From Unio delphinus (taxonomy: Eukaryota > Mollusca > Bivalvia > Unionida > Unionidae): a stretch of 64,000 nucleotides of DNA. The stretch covers positions 186,001 to 250,000 of the forward strand of contig JAQISU010000163.1 in NCBI GenBank assembly GCA_029339505.1, in the 5' to 3' direction. Under the pieces are notes generated by a model. The model saw only the letters and a program-made list of their open reading frames with translations. It was not told the origin of the DNA and did not search any database. Made by a program: the position numbers and the translations under genes. Of the stretch, positions 62,958-64,000 are shown piece after piece; within the stretch, counting starts at the first letter, position 1, and every line of letters begins with the position of its first letter.

Positions 62958-63660
62958 TGTTAAAAGCCTGTGTTTTAATCTTGCATGATGCTGTTAGATT
63001 TGAGAGCTATGAATTTACACGTATGCTGCCATCAACGGAGAAAAATGCACAAATGAACTCGTGCTTTTTCAACCAGCTTACTGAAGATGAAAACATCTAT
63101 CAACCATACTGGTGGAAAAGGAAACATATTTCAAAACAAATCCAATTTAATAATGCAAACTTCAAGAGATTACTGGTAATAACTGTGCTTCTTGTCAGCA
63201 TGGTATTGCTAGAATCTCAAACCATGCTGAATGGGTGAAATTGAAGGCACTTTTCCAAAGTCTGTCAATTCATAAAGCATGTGCTGTGGTTAACAACAGG
63301 ACCAAATAAAATTCTAAAGTATCCATGAAATCACTGTCATTAAAACCTATTATAAAAATCATTTAGATTATCTGGAACAAACAGAAAATTCAAACAAGAA
63401 CAGTACTTTTTCAAGATGATTTTTAAATAACTCCTTTCTTCATAAATACATCTATATAAATCGTATATTAATCACTCAAGTATTTACCATAAATTGAATG
63501 ACACACTCAGTCTTTGTGTAAAACATTTTTTCTGTGATAATGGAAAACTAAGTACTACCAAAATTCAAGTACACTTTTGGTCTCTCAGCATTTCAAGAAT
63601 TATAGTGTATATACCACTCAGTCAGATCTAAAATCATACACCTGATTGCATCACACAATG
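62958..63660. other. unique sequence
   Basis: A plus-strand open stretch at 62975-63238 (words such as RMLPSTEKNAQ and IYQPYWWKRKH) is not repeat-derived but matches nothing I recognise and has no clear start or splice sites. Confidence 0.3.
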
Positions 63661-64000
63661 TACTGACAGAATGGGTCTGTGTTGTTTTGATTTGCCATCA
63701 TACACTGCATTGGCAGATTGTGTCTATGTTGTTTTGATTTGCCATCACACAATGCATTAGCAGATTGGGCCTGTGTTGTTTTGATTTCCCATCACACAAT
63801 GCATTGGCAGATTGGGTCTGTGTTGTTTTGATTTCCCATCACATAATGCATTGGCAGATTGAGTCTGTGTTGTTTTGATTTCCCATCACACAATGCATTG
63901 GCAGATTGGGTCTGTGTTGTTTTGATTTCCCATCACACAATGCATTGGCAGATTGGGTCTGTGTTGTTTTGATTTCCCATCACATAATGCATTGGCAGAT
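63661..64000. repeat. 47-bp minisatellite, about 7 copies, runs off the window
   Basis: The unit contains TTGTTTTGATTTCCCATCAC, ACAATGCATTGGCAGATT and GGGTCTGTG. The copies become more uniform to the right. Confidence 0.96.

Noticed and set aside
63000..63238. Protein-coding exon on the plus strand
   Set aside because: The peptide is non-repetitive but unrecognised, joined to the repeat frame upstream, and lacks clear splice sites.

Overview
This window is eukaryotic nuclear DNA from an animal, most likely a mollusc or other lophotrochozoan. The basis is spliced exons, an AT-rich background, non-LTR retrotransposons of the RTE and L2/CR1 type, tRNA-derived SINEs, a Tigger-like DNA transposon and solo LTRs. 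The phylum is inferred from the style of the repeats and has not been tested. Nothing resembles bacterial genes, CRISPR, rRNA or stand-alone tRNA genes.

The only host gene I can support lies on the minus strand and spans at least 45 kb. Read from high to low coordinates, its exons are 53967-53876, 53170-52999, 49746-49563, 40944-40725 and 9138-8937. Every junction has AG/GT splice sites and the reading phases match all the way through. The first three exons encode about 149 residues of a region I do not recognise. The last two encode ankyrin repeats, and the 31.6 kb intron between them falls inside one ankyrin repeat. Inside that intron are three further exon-like pieces (38968-38909, 38742-38648 and 36396-36340). 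One of them would encode a small Cys-rich, zinc-ribbon-like segment. The true start and end of the gene lie outside what I can see.

Most of the rest is tandem repeat DNA. A 62-bp satellite fills 1-7470 and carries a nested duplication of about 2.3 kb. About thirty unrelated minisatellites and microsatellites (periods 2 to about 75 bp) follow, including 34, 21, 56, 55, 25, 30, 44, 60, 35, 48, 37, 49, 20, another 48, and 47 bp. The last one runs off the right edge.

Mobile elements sit between and inside these arrays. They are an RTE retrotransposon (12966-15850, minus, 10-bp target duplication), an L2-like LINE (17040-19120, plus) with a second 3'-end copy (21573-21820), a decayed LINE (25088-27560, plus), a nearly intact 5'-truncated LINE (42628-43868, minus), a Tigger/jerky-like transposon (about 45874-48822, plus), a Ty3/gypsy reverse-transcriptase remnant (51788-52110, plus), two SINE families, and two LTR families. 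LTR family A is a 1666-bp solo LTR (57469-59134). LTR family B is at 27652-28504, 23805-24786 and a diverged copy near 33634-34670. Four insertions landed inside minisatellite arrays, so the array itself shows the empty site.

The most useful observations are the dense, diverse minisatellites in the introns of one gene, the repeated use of these arrays as transposon landing sites, a minisatellite that arose from LINE endonuclease coding sequence, and the cassette-like exons inside the split ankyrin repeat. I found no self-contained new enzymatic or defence system.
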